From: Pelagibacteraceae bacterium AG-345-O09
GTDB taxonomy: Bacteria > Pseudomonadota > Alphaproteobacteria > Pelagibacterales > Pelagibacteraceae
Direction of reading: 5' to 3'
Assembly (NCBI GenBank): GCA_003281725.1
Contig: QCBC01000003.1
Span: forward strand, 29,490 to 93,489
DNA length: 64,000 nucleotides
Shown here in pieces: positions 17,231 to 25,533 of this stretch. Every line of letters begins with the position of its first letter. Position 1 is the first letter of the stretch. The notes beneath the pieces were generated by a model that saw only the letters and a program-made list of their open reading frames with translations, was not told where the DNA came from and did no database searches. Position numbers and translations under genes: made by a program.

Positions 17231-17258
17231 TTTACACATTAAAAAAAATTGTTACAAT
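17231..17258 (+). promoter_or_regulatory. Candidate sigma-70 promoter for GYD-domain gene
   Basis: TTTACA (17231-17236) and TACAAT (17253-17258) each differ by one base from the consensus -35 and -10 boxes and are 16 bases apart. Transcription would begin near 17265, giving a leader of about 23 bases with an AAAGGAG ribosome-binding site before ATG 17288. Confidence 0.6.
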
Positions 17259-17287
17259 GGTATTTTAAAAAAAACAAAAGGAGTTGT

Positions 17288-17614
17288 ATGAAAGCATACA
17301 TAATGGGAAACTACACTGAAAAAGCATTTCAAGGTTTTTTAAAAGACCCAAAAACTGATAGAAAAGCAGTTGTAGAACAATTGACAAAAGCTATGGGTGG
17401 TACAATGCATAGTATGGATATTGTTAGAGGATCTTATGACTTTGTAGTTGTAAATGAGTTAAACAGTTTTGAAGATTTTGCAGCTGTTAAACTTGTAGTG
17501 GAAGCATCTGGAGCAGTTAAAAACTTAACTATGCTAGAGGCAATAGATTTTACTAAAGCAACAATTAAAGCAAGCGAAGTTGCTTCTAGTCAATACAAAG
17601 CACCAGGACAATAA
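17288..17614 (+). CDS. GYD domain-containing protein
   Basis: This is a 108-residue cytosolic protein starting MKAYIMGNYTEKAFQGF, with SMDIVRGSYDFVVV and a C-terminal TMLEAIDFTKA helix. It matches the GYD family of small alpha/beta-barrel dimers, whose function is not established. An in-frame TTG 39 bases upstream gives a longer frame, but AAAGGAG lies 4 bases before ATG 17288 and settles the start. It has its own good promoter and a terminator hairpin, so it is probably a well-expressed single-gene unit. No functional link to the flanking aldehyde dehydrogenases can be shown. Confidence 0.85.
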   Translation: MKAYIMGNYTEKAFQGFLKDPKTDRKAVVEQLTKAMGGTMHSMDIVRGSYDFVVVNELNSFEDFAAVKLVVEASGAVKNLTMLEAIDFTKATIKASEVASSQYKAPGQ

Positions 17615-17622
17615 TTAATTTA

Positions 17623-17648
17623 TACTTCCAGTACGCGGGCTGGAAGTA
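17623..17648. terminator. Terminator hairpin after GYD gene
   Basis: A perfect 9-bp stem (17623-17631 with 17640-17648) surrounds an 8-base loop and is followed by A/T-rich sequence with a T7 run ending near 17665. It lies 8 bases after the GYD stop and 8 bases before the end of the convergent thioesterase gene, so it may act for both directions. Confidence 0.7.
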
Positions 17649-17655
17649 AATTATT

Positions 17656-18126
17656 TTATTTTTTTAATTGTGAAGAAAATTTCAAATTTTTATCATCAAA
17701 CTTTTCTAAATTACTTTTAATGTAATTATCCATTATTTGGATTTTTTCATTCTCAAATTCAGCAACTTTTCTTGTATTAAGATCAACATACAATGCAAGC
17801 ACCTCAATGGTTGAAGCCAAAAATTTCTTTTCTTTATGGATCATTTCCATTTTGTACTGAAGTCTTTTTTTATCATGATCGAAGTAAACTAAATTTACAT
17901 CAACTACATCATCAATTTTCAACTCTTGATTATAAGTAATATTAGATTCTACAATCATTGTACTTTTTCCAGTAGTTTTTGCTGAGTGTTCACCCATTTT
18001 AAAAGTATCATTTAAAACATCTGCCCCAAACTTATCAAATATCAAAAGATAATAAGACACATTCATATGATTATTGTAATCAATCCAGTCTTTAATTATT
18101 TTTTGTGAACTTAAAAAAACCGACAT
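17656..18126 (-). CDS. Thioesterase family protein (hotdog fold)
   Basis: This is a 156-residue hotdog-fold acyl-CoA thioesterase. The active-site region near the N terminus is WIDYNNHMNVSYYLLIFDKF, with the Asp and the HMN motif of the 4-hydroxybenzoyl-CoA/betainyl-CoA thioesterase group. The IVESNITYNQELKIDDVV segment forms the central strand. It is the last gene of the ALDH-DUF779-thioesterase run on the minus strand, starting 21 bases after DUF779. Hydrolysis of a short acyl-CoA is likely, but the substrate is unknown. Confidence 0.8.
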   Translation of the reverse strand: MSVFLSSQKIIKDWIDYNNHMNVSYYLLIFDKFGADVLNDTFKMGEHSAKTTGKSTMIVESNITYNQELKIDDVVDVNLVYFDHDKKRLQYKMEMIHKEKKFLASTIEVLALYVDLNTRKVAEFENEKIQIMDNYIKSNLEKFDDKNLKFSSQLKK

Positions 18127-18147
18127 GACTTTAAGGATTTTGATTTT

Positions 18148-18501
18148 TTAATGATTTGGATTATCGTTGTCTACAACGAGACATATTTCAGATTTTGTTA
18201 AAAATCTTCGTCCTGTGCCATTGTCTAAAGAAAACATTCCACCAATGCCTTTGACTGCATCAATTGTAAGATCTGTGTGTTTCCATTTTTCGTATTGGTC
18301 AGCATTCATATAAAAAGGAACTCCACCAATTTCCCCTAATTTTATATCATTATCCCCTAAAGGAAATTCACCCTCTTGAAAACACATTGGAGCACTTCCA
18401 TCACAACATCCTCCAGATTGATGAAACATTAATTTTTTCCCATATCTTTCTTGGAGTTCTGATAATAAATTTAGTGCTGAGTGAGTTGCTGATACTTTCA
18501 T
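18148..18501 (-). CDS. DUF779 family protein
   Basis: This is a 117-residue protein starting MKVSATHSALNLLSEL, with the family's strongly conserved MFHQSGGCCDGSAPMCF motif and a C-terminal GRRFLTKSEICLVV. The paired Cys and His suggest metal or redox chemistry. An in-frame ATG at 18517-18519 would add six residues, but it lies inside a stable hairpin (18511-18539), so the ATG at 18499-18501 is preferred. DUF779 genes commonly adjoin aldehyde dehydrogenases of the AldB/ExaC type, exactly as here. Their role is undetermined and may be a helper for the dehydrogenase. Confidence 0.85.
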   Translation of the reverse strand: MKVSATHSALNLLSELQERYGKKLMFHQSGGCCDGSAPMCFQEGEFPLGDNDIKLGEIGGVPFYMNADQYEKWKHTDLTIDAVKGIGGMFSLDNGTGRRFLTKSEICLVVDNDNPNH

Positions 18502-18510
18502 TTTTAATCT

Positions 18511-18539
18511 CTGGCCCATGATTACGAATCATGGACCAG
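18511..18539 (-). other. Intergenic hairpin between aldehyde dehydrogenase and DUF779 genes
   Basis: A 13-bp stem (18511-18523 with 18527-18539) has a 3-base loop. On the minus-strand RNA its single mismatch becomes a G:U pair, whereas the plus strand would have a C/A clash, so the minus strand is the likely functional one. No T-run follows, so this is more likely an mRNA-stabilising or processing hairpin than a terminator. It ends 9 bases before the preferred DUF779 start. Confidence 0.55.
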
Positions 18540-18553
18540 TATATATTATTTGT

Positions 18554-20098
18554 TTAAAAGAAGCCTAATTTCTTTTCAGCATAAGACACGTGTAAGTTCT
18601 TATTCTGTCTATAATGACTAAGCATCATTTTATGAGTCTCTCTTCCAACTCCTGATTGTTTGTAACCACCAAATGGTGAGTGAGCTGGATATGCGTGATA
18701 ACAATTAGTCCACACAATTCCTGCTTGTATTGCTCTACCCATTCTGTAGGCAATATTTCCATTTCTAGTCCAAACACCTGCGCCTAAACCATAAAGAGTG
18801 TCATTAGCAATTTCTAATGCTTCTGCTTCATCTTTAAATTTAATCACAGATACTACAGGTCCAAAGATTTCCTCTTGAGAGATACGAGATTTGTTGTTGG
18901 TCTCAAAAATTGTAGGTTGGATATAATTCCCTTTTTCCAGACCACTATTTAATTTACCAACAGCTCCTCCAGTTAGAACTTTTGCACCTTCTTTTTTTCC
19001 AAGATCGAGGTATGATTTTATCTTTTCCATTTGTTCAACTGAAGCTTGAGCTCCAATCATAGTTTCCATTTTTAATGGATTATCCTGAACAACTGCTTTA
19101 GTTCTAGCAATACATTTCTCCATAAATTTATCATAGATAGACTCTTGAACTAATGCTCTACTTGGACAAGTACATACTTCACCTTGGTTTAAGTTAAACA
19201 TTACAAAACCCTCAACACATTTATCTAAGAAATCATCATCTTTTTCCATGATATCTTCAAAGAAAATGTTTGGAGATTTTCCACCTAATTCCAACGTGAT
19301 TGGAATAATGTTTTGAGCAGCGTACTGCATGATCAATCTTCCTGTAGAAGTTTCACCTGTAAAAGCAACTTTTGCGACTCTTTTAGAAGACGCTAAAGGT
19401 TTACCGGCTTCTAAACCAAAACCGCTTACTATATTTACAACTCCTGGAGGCAATAAATCACCAATCAGTTCCATCATAACCATAATTGAAGCTGGTGTTT
19501 GTTCTGCTGGTTTTAAAACAGAGCAATTACCTGCAGCTAAGGCCGGAGCTAATTTCCATGTTGCCATTAACAGTGGAAAATTCCATGGAACAATCTGACC
19601 AACTACTCCTAATGGTTCAGGTATATTGTAAGAGTATTGTGAATTACTAATCTCAGCAACAGAACCTTCTTCAGCTCTTATTACTCCAGCAAAATATCTC
19701 CAGTGGTCAATTACCAATGGTAAATCTGCTGCCATACACTCTCTTATAGGTTTTCCATTATCTAAACACTCAGCTGTAGCTAATAAATTTAGATTTTTTT
19801 CAAGAACATCAGCTATTTTCATCATTATATTTGATCTTGTAGTAATGTCCGTTTTTCCCCATGTTGTAAAAGCTGCGTGAGCTGCATCTAATGCTGCCTC
19901 CACATCTTTTTCATTTGATCTTGCAACTGAACAGATAGTCTCATTTGATATCGGGCTAGGATTATCAAAATACTTGCCTGATAAAGGTTCTACAAATTTT
20001 CCATTAATGTAGTTTCCATACTTCGATTTGAATGGAAATTTTACCTTTAAATGAGATGTATCTAAAACAGATGACACTTTCATTGCTTCTGCACTCAT
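18554..20098 (-). CDS. Aldehyde dehydrogenase (acetaldehyde dehydrogenase II/ExaC type)
   Basis: This is a 514-residue NAD-dependent aldehyde dehydrogenase. It shows [43 protein letters not shown], the catalytic Glu in [12 protein letters not shown], the nucleophilic Cys in [13 protein letters not shown], and [16 protein letters not shown] following DUF779 gene is typical for this subgroup, which oxidises acetaldehyde and similar short aldehydes. I placed the start at ATG 20096-20098 because GAGGAG (20106-20111) stands 7 bases upstream. The frame stays open for 64 further codons to an ATG at 20290, encoding a Lys/Arg-rich stretch annotated separately. If that start is used the protein is 578 residues. 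Confidence 0.88.
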   Translation of the reverse strand: MSAEAMKVSSVLDTSHLKVKFPFKSKYGNYINGKFVEPLSGKYFDNPSPISNETICSVARSNEKDVEAALDAAHAAFTTWGKTDITTRSNIMMKIADVLEKNLNLLATAECLDNGKPIRECMAADLPLVIDHWRYFAGVIRAEEGSVAEISNSQYSYNIPEPLGVVGQIVPWNFPLLMATWKLAPALAAGNCSVLKPAEQTPASIMVMMELIGDLLPPGVVNIVSGFGLEAGKPLASSKRVAKVAFTGETSTGRLIMQYAAQNIIPITLELGGKSPNIFFEDIMEKDDDFLDKCVEGFVMFNLNQGEVCTCPSRALVQESIYDKFMEKCIARTKAVVQDNPLKMETMIGAQASVEQMEKIKSYLDLGKKEGAKVLTGGAVGKLNSGLEKGNYIQPTIFETNNKSRISQEEIFGPVVSVIKFKDEAEALEIANDTLYGLGAGVWTRNGNIAYRMGRAIQAGIVWTNCYHAYPAHSPFGGYKQSGVGRETHKMMLSHYRQNKNLHVSYAEKKLGFF

Positions 20099-20290
20099 TT
20101 TTTTTCTCCTCTTTTTATTTTTAGTTGATTTAATGTTATTGTTTTTTCTAGATCTTTTTAAACGTTTCTTAGTCGCAGTTTTTTTTGCAACTTTTTTTTT
20201 CGTTTTTATTTTTTTTCTAGATAATTTGACCAATTTTAATTTTCTATTTTTGGTCTTTTGATTTGCTATTTTTTTTCTTTTAATAGCCAT
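20099..20290 (-). other. In-frame Lys/Arg-rich extension upstream of the aldehyde dehydrogenase start
   Basis: From ATG 20288-20290 the frame runs uninterrupted into the dehydrogenase. It encodes 64 residues, of which 26 are Lys and 8 Arg, with no Asp or Glu. Short repeats such as [19 protein letters not shown] recall bacterial histone H1-like tails. No ribosome-binding site precedes the first ATG, whereas a strong one sits near its end in front of the dehydrogenase. It may be untranslated A-rich leader, an N-terminal tail, or a small basic protein fused in frame. Confidence 0.45.
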
Positions 20291-20407
20291 AATTCATTTA
20301 ACTAGATATTGTTTAAAGTTACTATTTTTATTAATTATTATTTTCTACCTATAATTGTAAAATACCATATATTGTGTTTGCAATTTTAATTATTAATATT
20401 TTTTTGT

Positions 20408-21316
20408 ATGGATAAAAATTTTTTTAAAACAACAAGAATATTAGATGGTGGAATGGGTCAGGAACTTCTTAGTAGAGGGATGAAGCCTAAGGGAACTTTA
20501 TGGAGCGCTAGTGCACTTTTAGATGAAAATTATCATGATCTTATACTAAATGCCCATTTAGATTATATCAAAGCAGGAGCAGAGGTTATCGTTACAAATA
20601 CATTCGCAACTAGACGAATTAGATTAGTAGAAAATAAAGTTGAGTATAAGTTTAAATATTTGAATACTAAAGCAGGTGAAATTGCAAAAAAAACGAAAGA
20701 TGATTATCCAAATATTTTGATTGCTGGGGGGCTTCCTCCTCAAAATTCAACTTATAAAGCTGACGATAGATCCGAGGATATAATAAAAGATGATTTTTAT
20801 AATCAAGCCAAGTTAATAAACCCATTCATTGACTTTTTTTATTTTGACGTTTTGAGCAGTATTAAGGAGATAAATGTTGCAACCCAAAGTATTGAAGAAT
20901 TCAACAAACCTTATTTGATAGGGGTCCATATTTCTGAAGGTACTAAATTACCCAGTGGTGAAAAAATTTCAGGACTATTAGATAAATTAAAAAATCAAAA
21001 ATTACTTGGTGTTATTCTGTCTTGTGTTTCCCCTGAAAACTATAAGTTAAATTTAAATGAAATTAAAAGCTTAGGAGTTCCATTTGGATTTAAATTGAAT
21101 GGATATTTAAAAACTGCACCATTATCTAATAATAATAAAACTAGTAATAAAAATGATTTTTTACAACCAAATGAGTTTTTAGGTAAAAGAGAGGATTTAT
21201 CTCCTAATAAAATGCTAGAGTTTGTAAAAGAGTTTAAAGATTCTGGGGCTACAATTTTAGGTGGGTGTTGTGAAACTACTCCAGCACATATTAAATTATT
21301 TGCATCAATTAAGTAA
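20408..21316 (+). CDS. Homocysteine S-methyltransferase family protein
   Basis: This 302-residue zinc-dependent methyltransferase has the N-terminal ILDGGMGQELLSRG. Zinc ligands come from a Cys in ILSCVSPENY and the paired Cys in LGGCCETTPAHI near the C terminus. Members transfer a methyl group from betaine, S-methylmethionine or related donors to homocysteine, forming methionine. The length fits BHMT/MmuM-like enzymes without a cobalamin domain. The gene is divergent from the aldehyde dehydrogenase across a 117-base gap. I looked there for a SAM-V-type riboswitch, known upstream of some SAR11 methionine genes, and did not see one. The methyl donor is not identifiable. Confidence 0.83.
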   Translation: MDKNFFKTTRILDGGMGQELLSRGMKPKGTLWSASALLDENYHDLILNAHLDYIKAGAEVIVTNTFATRRIRLVENKVEYKFKYLNTKAGEIAKKTKDDYPNILIAGGLPPQNSTYKADDRSEDIIKDDFYNQAKLINPFIDFFYFDVLSSIKEINVATQSIEEFNKPYLIGVHISEGTKLPSGEKISGLLDKLKNQKLLGVILSCVSPENYKLNLNEIKSLGVPFGFKLNGYLKTAPLSNNNKTSNKNDFLQPNEFLGKREDLSPNKMLEFVKEFKDSGATILGGCCETTPAHIKLFASIK

Positions 21317-22195
21317 TTTTTTGTTGTCTGCTTTTCTAACAAAATAAATACCAACTGAAACTGCTATTAGAGAAATTAATACTTTAGTGGTAATCAATTC
21401 TTTCAAAAAAATGTAACTTAAAATAGTACCAAAAATAGGAATTAAATAGGAAACTTGAGATTGAAAAATTAATCCATTTTTAACTAAAACTCTAAATCTA
21501 AGTAACCAAGCTAAGCCTGTTGAAACAAGCCCTAAATATATAACAGAAATGGTTGAGTCCAGTCTTGGAGATACATTCCAAGGTTGTTCAATAAAACTTA
21601 CCAATGGAATAAGAATAATTGTAGCCCAAATTAAAATTGAACCAGTTACATTTTCATTCTTTTTCTTGCTGATTTTTAAAGTTAAAACTCCACCAATTAC
21701 ATAACATGTAGAGCCTAAAAGAATTAAAAGTGCTGATATAAAATTATTTTCATCAATTAATAAGTTGTCTGAAAATAAATAAAGAATACCGGAGAAACCA
21801 ATCAAAATCCCAAAAGTTTTTATAAAATTAAATTTTTCATTTTTTGTATAAAAATGACCCAGCACAGTCGAACTAAGAGGTGTAGTGGACATGAGAATTG
21901 CTGCAAGATTACTCTGGACTGATTTAATTCCATAAGCAATGAGGAAAAAGGGAGCTACTAAATTAATGAATCCTATTAATGCAAACCAATGCCAATCTTT
22001 TGAAAATGCTTCTATCTTAATATCTTTATAATAACAAAGTAGTAAAACAGGTATAGCTCCAAAAAAAACTCTGAGAAAAGCAATTGTTACTGGTCCAAAA
22101 GAGTAAGTAGCAATTTTTATGTTAAAAAAAGCTGAAGCCCAGATTAATGCTAACAAAACTAGTAATATATAATCTAGTAATTTTGGTTGTCTCAT
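21305..22195 (-). CDS. EamA/DMT family transporter
   Basis: This 296-residue inner membrane protein has about ten hydrophobic segments arranged as two EamA repeats. The first repeat has ALIWASAFFNIKIATYSFGP and FLRVFFGAIPVLL, and the second ends at YLIPIFGTILSYIFLKE. Drug/metabolite transporters of this type export amino acids and other small metabolites. The start overlaps the YbaK gene stop by 4 bases, and the end converges on the methyltransferase with a 12-base overlap. The substrate is unknown. Confidence 0.85.
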   Translation of the reverse strand: MRQPKLLDYILLVLLALIWASAFFNIKIATYSFGPVTIAFLRVFFGAIPVLLLCYYKDIKIEAFSKDWHWFALIGFINLVAPFFLIAYGIKSVQSNLAAILMSTTPLSSTVLGHFYTKNEKFNFIKTFGILIGFSGILYLFSDNLLIDENNFISALLILLGSTCYVIGGVLTLKISKKKNENVTGSILIWATIILIPLVSFIEQPWNVSPRLDSTISVIYLGLVSTGLAWLLRFRVLVKNGLIFQSQVSYLIPIFGTILSYIFLKELITTKVLISLIAVSVGIYFVRKADNKKLLN

Positions 22196-22671
22196 TCTAT
22201 TAACTCTTTAATTGATCCTTTAGTAATTTTATTCAAGTCTTTGAAGCTAATTTTGAATACACAATTAGGATGACCTGCTGCAGCAAATAAATAATTAAAT
22301 CTTTCTAAAGAATTATCAATTAGAATATTAGTTTCATTTAAATGACCAATTGGAGAAACACCTCCTATTGTGAAACCTGTAACATTTTTAACATCATCAG
22401 CTGAAGCCATAGATGCATCTTTTATATTAAGTATTTTTTTAATTTTATTTAAAGAAGCTTTTTTATCTCCAGCTACAAGACAAAGTGTATAACTTTGTTC
22501 AGTTTTAAAAAGTAAACTTTTAACAATTGCACCAACCTCACAACCTAAAGATGAAGCAGCTTCTAAAGCTGTCCTTGCTGAACTATTAAGTAAAATAACT
22601 CTCTGATTTTGATCAAATTCCTTCAATAATTTTTCAATTCTTTTGACTGGCTCTTTGAGTAATAAAGTCAT
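22192..22671 (-). CDS. YbaK/EbsC-type aminoacyl-tRNA deacylase
   Basis: This 159-residue protein has the YbaK/aaRS-associated domain: LGCEVGAIVKSLLFKTEQ, LVAGDKKASLNKIKKIL, and GFTIGGVSPIGHL. These are the signatures of trans-editing factors that clear mischarged aminoacyl-tRNA (Cys-tRNA-Pro or similar). The catalytic Lys candidate is in VKSLLF. It is coupled to the EamA transporter gene. Family members differ in which tRNA they edit, so the substrate is left open. Confidence 0.83.
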   Translation of the reverse strand: MTLLLKEPVKRIEKLLKEFDQNQRVILLNSSARTALEAASSLGCEVGAIVKSLLFKTEQSYTLCLVAGDKKASLNKIKKILNIKDASMASADDVKNVTGFTIGGVSPIGHLNETNILIDNSLERFNYLFAAAGHPNCVFKISFKDLNKITKGSIKELIE

Positions 22672-22812
22672 TATTCAACTTATAATTGTTAGTTATTTTA
22701 AACATTTAATTATACACTCATGTGAAAAATGCATAGGTGTTATTAAGTAAAAGAACATTCTTTAACAGTCTTTATTTGGTATCACAAGGCCCTGAATTAT
22801 AAAGGAGATAGG

Positions 22813-24219
22813 ATGAGCGCAAATGATGTTTTAAAAACTATCAAAGATAAAGACATAGAGTACGTAGATTTAAGATTTACGGACCCAAGAGGTAAACTTC
22901 AGCATGTAACCATGGATGCTAAAATGGTTGATGACGAAATGTTGAATGAGGGTATATTTTTTGATGGCTCATCTATAGCAGGTTGGAAAGCTATTAACGA
23001 GTCTGACATGATACTTAAGCCTGATTTATCAAGAGCAATTGTAGATCCCTTTACGTCTCATAACACTCTAAATCTTTTTTGTGATATTTTAGATGCAATA
23101 AAAAAAGATCCTTATGAAAGAGATCCAAGAGGAACAGCTAAAAAGGCAGAAGCTTACTTAAAAAATTCAGGTATTGGAGATAAAGCATTTTTTGGACCAG
23201 AGGCAGAATTTTTCGTATTTGATGATGTAAGATTTAAAAATGATATGAATGAAACAGGTTTTAAAATTGATAGTAAGGAAGGCCCTTATAATTCTGGAAG
23301 AGAGTATGAAAATGGAAACATGGGTCATAGACCAGGAATTAAAGGTGGTTATTTCCCAGTTCCACCGGTAGATAGTGAACAAGATATGAGAAGTGAATAT
23401 TTGAAAGCAATGAAGGACATGGGAATTAAAGTTGAAAAACATCACCATGAAGTTGCTCCAAGTCAACATGAGCTTGGAATGTATTTTGGAACTTTAGTGG
23501 ATCAAGCAGATAATTTACAATTATATAAATATGCTGTTCATATGGTTTCTCACTCATTTGGTAAAACTGCAACTTTTATGCCTAAACCTGTTAAAGGTGA
23601 TAACGGTTCAGGTATGCACGTACACCAATCAATTTGGAAAGGAGACACTGCATTATTTTCTGGTGATAAGTATGCTGGTTTATCTGATACTGCATTATAT
23701 TATATTGGTGGAATTTTAAAACATGCTAAAGCTATAAATGCATTTTCAAATGCAACAACTAATAGCTATAAAAGATTAATTCCAGGATTTGAAGCTCCTG
23801 TTCTATTAGCTTACTCGGCAAGAAACAGATCGGCATCATGCAGGATTCCTATTACTTTAAGTAAAAAAGCTGCAAGATGTGAGATTAGATTTGGTGATGC
23901 AGCAGGTAACCCTTATTTAACTTTTGCTGCTATGCTAATGGCTGGTTTGGATGGTATTAAAAATAAAATTGATCCAGGTAAATCATTCGATAAAGATCTT
24001 TACGCATTATCAGATGATGAAGTAAAAAAAATACCAACTGTATGCGGATCTCTAAGGGAAGCTATGCAAAGTTTAGATAAAGATAGAGATTTTTTAAAAG
24101 AAGGAAATGTTTTTACTGATGATCAAATTGATGCTTACATCGCATTAAAATTTGAGGAAATACATAATTTTGAACATACTCCTCATCCGATTGAGTTCGA
24201 AATGTATTACAGCTGTTAA
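22813..24219 (+). CDS. glnA: Glutamine synthetase, type I
   Basis: This is a 468-residue GSI subunit, the standard length. It joins ammonia and glutamate to glutamine using ATP. Visible motifs include [10 protein letters not shown], the metal-binding [40 protein letters not shown], and the ATP-binding [17 protein letters not shown] contains the Tyr corresponding to the adenylylation site, so GlnE-type control is possible. The ribosome-binding site AAAGGAG lies 6 bases before ATG. The 141-base leader region upstream shows no clear sigma-54 site or riboswitch. No glnB is adjacent. Confidence 0.96.
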   Translation: MSANDVLKTIKDKDIEYVDLRFTDPRGKLQHVTMDAKMVDDEMLNEGIFFDGSSIAGWKAINESDMILKPDLSRAIVDPFTSHNTLNLFCDILDAIKKDPYERDPRGTAKKAEAYLKNSGIGDKAFFGPEAEFFVFDDVRFKNDMNETGFKIDSKEGPYNSGREYENGNMGHRPGIKGGYFPVPPVDSEQDMRSEYLKAMKDMGIKVEKHHHEVAPSQHELGMYFGTLVDQADNLQLYKYAVHMVSHSFGKTATFMPKPVKGDNGSGMHVHQSIWKGDTALFSGDKYAGLSDTALYYIGGILKHAKAINAFSNATTNSYKRLIPGFEAPVLLAYSARNRSASCRIPITLSKKAARCEIRFGDAAGNPYLTFAAMLMAGLDGIKNKIDPGKSFDKDLYALSDDEVKKIPTVCGSLREAMQSLDKDRDFLKEGNVFTDDQIDAYIALKFEEIHNFEHTPHPIEFEMYYSC

Positions 24220-24222
24220 AAA

Positions 24223-24393
24223 TTACTGTCTAGTTTTAGCAATTTTATTTTTTCCAGAACCCCTTTTAACAATGTAATCTTGAGTTCCGTTTGCTCCAGT
24301 TTCTACAGATTTAACAAGAGATCTCATAAAATCTTTTCTCTTTTCTTTTCTATGTTCACTATTTAGCAAATTTCTAAATTCAAAAACGTTCAT
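24223..24393 (-). CDS. Small hypothetical basic protein
   Basis: This gives 56 residues from ATG 24391-24393, rich in Lys and Arg, including FRNLLNSEHRKEKRKDF and a C-terminal GSGKNKIAKTRQ. It lies 40 bases after the sufA stop on the same strand and 3 bases from the glnA stop. A longer frame begins inside sufA at 24477, but the overlap is unlikely to be coding. I do not recognise a family. The composition does not look like a random antisense frame, yet evidence for expression is thin. Confidence 0.4.
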   Translation of the reverse strand: MNVFEFRNLLNSEHRKEKRKDFMRSLVKSVETGANGTQDYIVKRGSGKNKIAKTRQ

Positions 24394-24433
24394 ACAAAGA
24401 ATATATATCTTAGCTGATATGTTTAAAATGGGA

Positions 24434-24766
24434 CTATACTTTAAATGATTCTCCGCAGCCACATCGCTCGGTTTCATTTGGATTGTTAAAAACGAATGTT
24501 GAGGAAAAGTCCTCTTTCTTATAATCCATTTCTGTTCCTAAAAGATACATAACAGCAGCTGAATCGATATAAATTTTAACACCTTTATCTTCTATTACCT
24601 CATCATTAGGATTAATCTCTTTTGAGTACTCCATAACATATGACATCCCAGCACATCCTCCAGACTTTACAGAAACTCTCACTCCTATTGTATTTTTTTC
24701 AGCACTAGACATTATTTCTCTTATTCTCGAGGCAGCACTGTCACTCAATTTAATTATTGAATTCAT
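24434..24766 (-). CDS. sufA: Iron-sulfur assembly A-type carrier (SufA/ErpA family)
   Basis: This is a 110-residue A-type Fe-S carrier. The three conserved Cys occur in KSGGCAGMSYVM and in the C-terminal RCGCGESF pair, and YIDSAAVMYLLGTEMDY is the family core. It receives clusters from the SUF scaffold and passes them to client enzymes. The start overlaps the sufT stop by 1 base, making it the last recognisable gene of the iscR-suf operon. SufA, ErpA and IscA cannot be separated from sequence alone; the name follows the operon. Confidence 0.9.
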   Translation of the reverse strand: MNSIIKLSDSAASRIREIMSSAEKNTIGVRVSVKSGGCAGMSYVMEYSKEINPNDEVIEDKGVKIYIDSAAVMYLLGTEMDYKKEDFSSTFVFNNPNETERCGCGESFKV

Positions 24767-25062
24767 TATAAATTCAGCTCCAATTTGGCAGCATCAGACA
24801 TCATATCTTTTGTCCAAGGTGGATCCCATACCAATTCTAAGTCAACGTCTTCTATCTCCTCTACTTGCATAGCACCTTCCTTTACCTCTTTAGGTAAGCT
24901 TTCAGCTACTGGACAATTTGGGGTAGTTAATGTCATTTTTATTTTTGCTTTTTTTTCATTTACTTGAACATCGTAAATAAGACCTAGATCATAAATATTC
25001 ACTGGGAGCTCAGGGTCATAAATTTTTTTTATTTCTTCAATTATTTTATCTTTTATTTCCAT
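24766..25062 (-). CDS. sufT: SUF system-associated protein SufT (DUF59/MIP18)
   Basis: This 98-residue DUF59 protein has the motif IYDPELPVNIYDLGLIYDV at the N terminus and TTPNCPVAESLP with the conserved Cys. It ends with LELVWDPPWTKDMMSDAAK, a typical SufT tail. SufT helps mature Fe-S proteins. It follows sufU by 6 bases and abuts sufA. Confidence 0.92.
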   Translation of the reverse strand: MEIKDKIIEEIKKIYDPELPVNIYDLGLIYDVQVNEKKAKIKMTLTTPNCPVAESLPKEVKEGAMQVEEIEDVDLELVWDPPWTKDMMSDAAKLELNL

Positions 25063-25068
25063 AAAATA

Positions 25069-25533
25069 TTATTTTTCTGTACTGATTTCTTCTCCATCGT
25101 TCTCCATTGCTGAGACTAATGTATGCCAAGATAATGTAGCACATTTTACTCTCATTGGGTATTGTTTAACACCTGACAAACACATCAACTTTGTTTTATC
25201 ATCCTCCTTTAATATATTAGATTTAAGTTCGGGGTTTTCCTTTATCATTCCCAAAAAATCTTCTATAATTTCTTTAGCTTCATTGTCACTCTTACCTTTA
25301 ATTAAATCTGTCATAATTGAAGCTGATGCCATTGAAATAGCACAACCACTACCTTCAAAAGAAATGTCTTCTACTTTTCTTTGATCATTTAATTTTAAAT
25401 AAACATGCACATTATCTCCACATAATGGATTATTTCCTTTAGCATCTTTATTAAAGTTGTCAGTCTTTCCTAAGTTTCTAGGATTCTTACCGTGTTCTAA
25501 TATTATTTCTTGATATAATTCTTTTAAATTCAT
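25069..25533 (-). CDS. sufU: Fe-S cluster assembly protein SufU
   Basis: This 154-residue IscU-fold protein includes the SufU-type insertion before its last Cys. The ligand cysteines are in NNPLCGDNVHVY, FEGSGCAISMASASIM and RVKCATLSWHTL. SufU usually accepts sulfur from SufS as a zinc-dependent sulfurtransferase. No sufE is present in the operon, so SufU is the likely partner of SufS. Its ATG overlaps the sufS stop by 4 bases. Confidence 0.92.
   Translation of the reverse strand: MNLKELYQEIILEHGKNPRNLGKTDNFNKDAKGNNPLCGDNVHVYLKLNDQRKVEDISFEGSGCAISMASASIMTDLIKGKSDNEAKEIIEDFLGMIKENPELKSNILKEDDKTKLMCLSGVKQYPMRVKCATLSWHTLVSAMENDGEEISTEK

Noticed and set aside
20291..20407. SAM-V or other methionine-related riboswitch upstream of the homocysteine methyltransferase
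   Set aside because: The gap is A/T-rich with no recognisable conserved riboswitch core or pseudoknot-forming blocks.
22672..22812. Sigma-54 promoter or glutamine-responsive RNA before glnA
   Set aside because: No GG-N10-GC type element or known glnA RNA motif is visible. Only weak A/T-rich promoter-like hexamers are present.
23167..23719. Frames on both strands inside glnA
   Set aside because: They are out-of-frame shadows; glutamine synthetase motifs cover the whole region.
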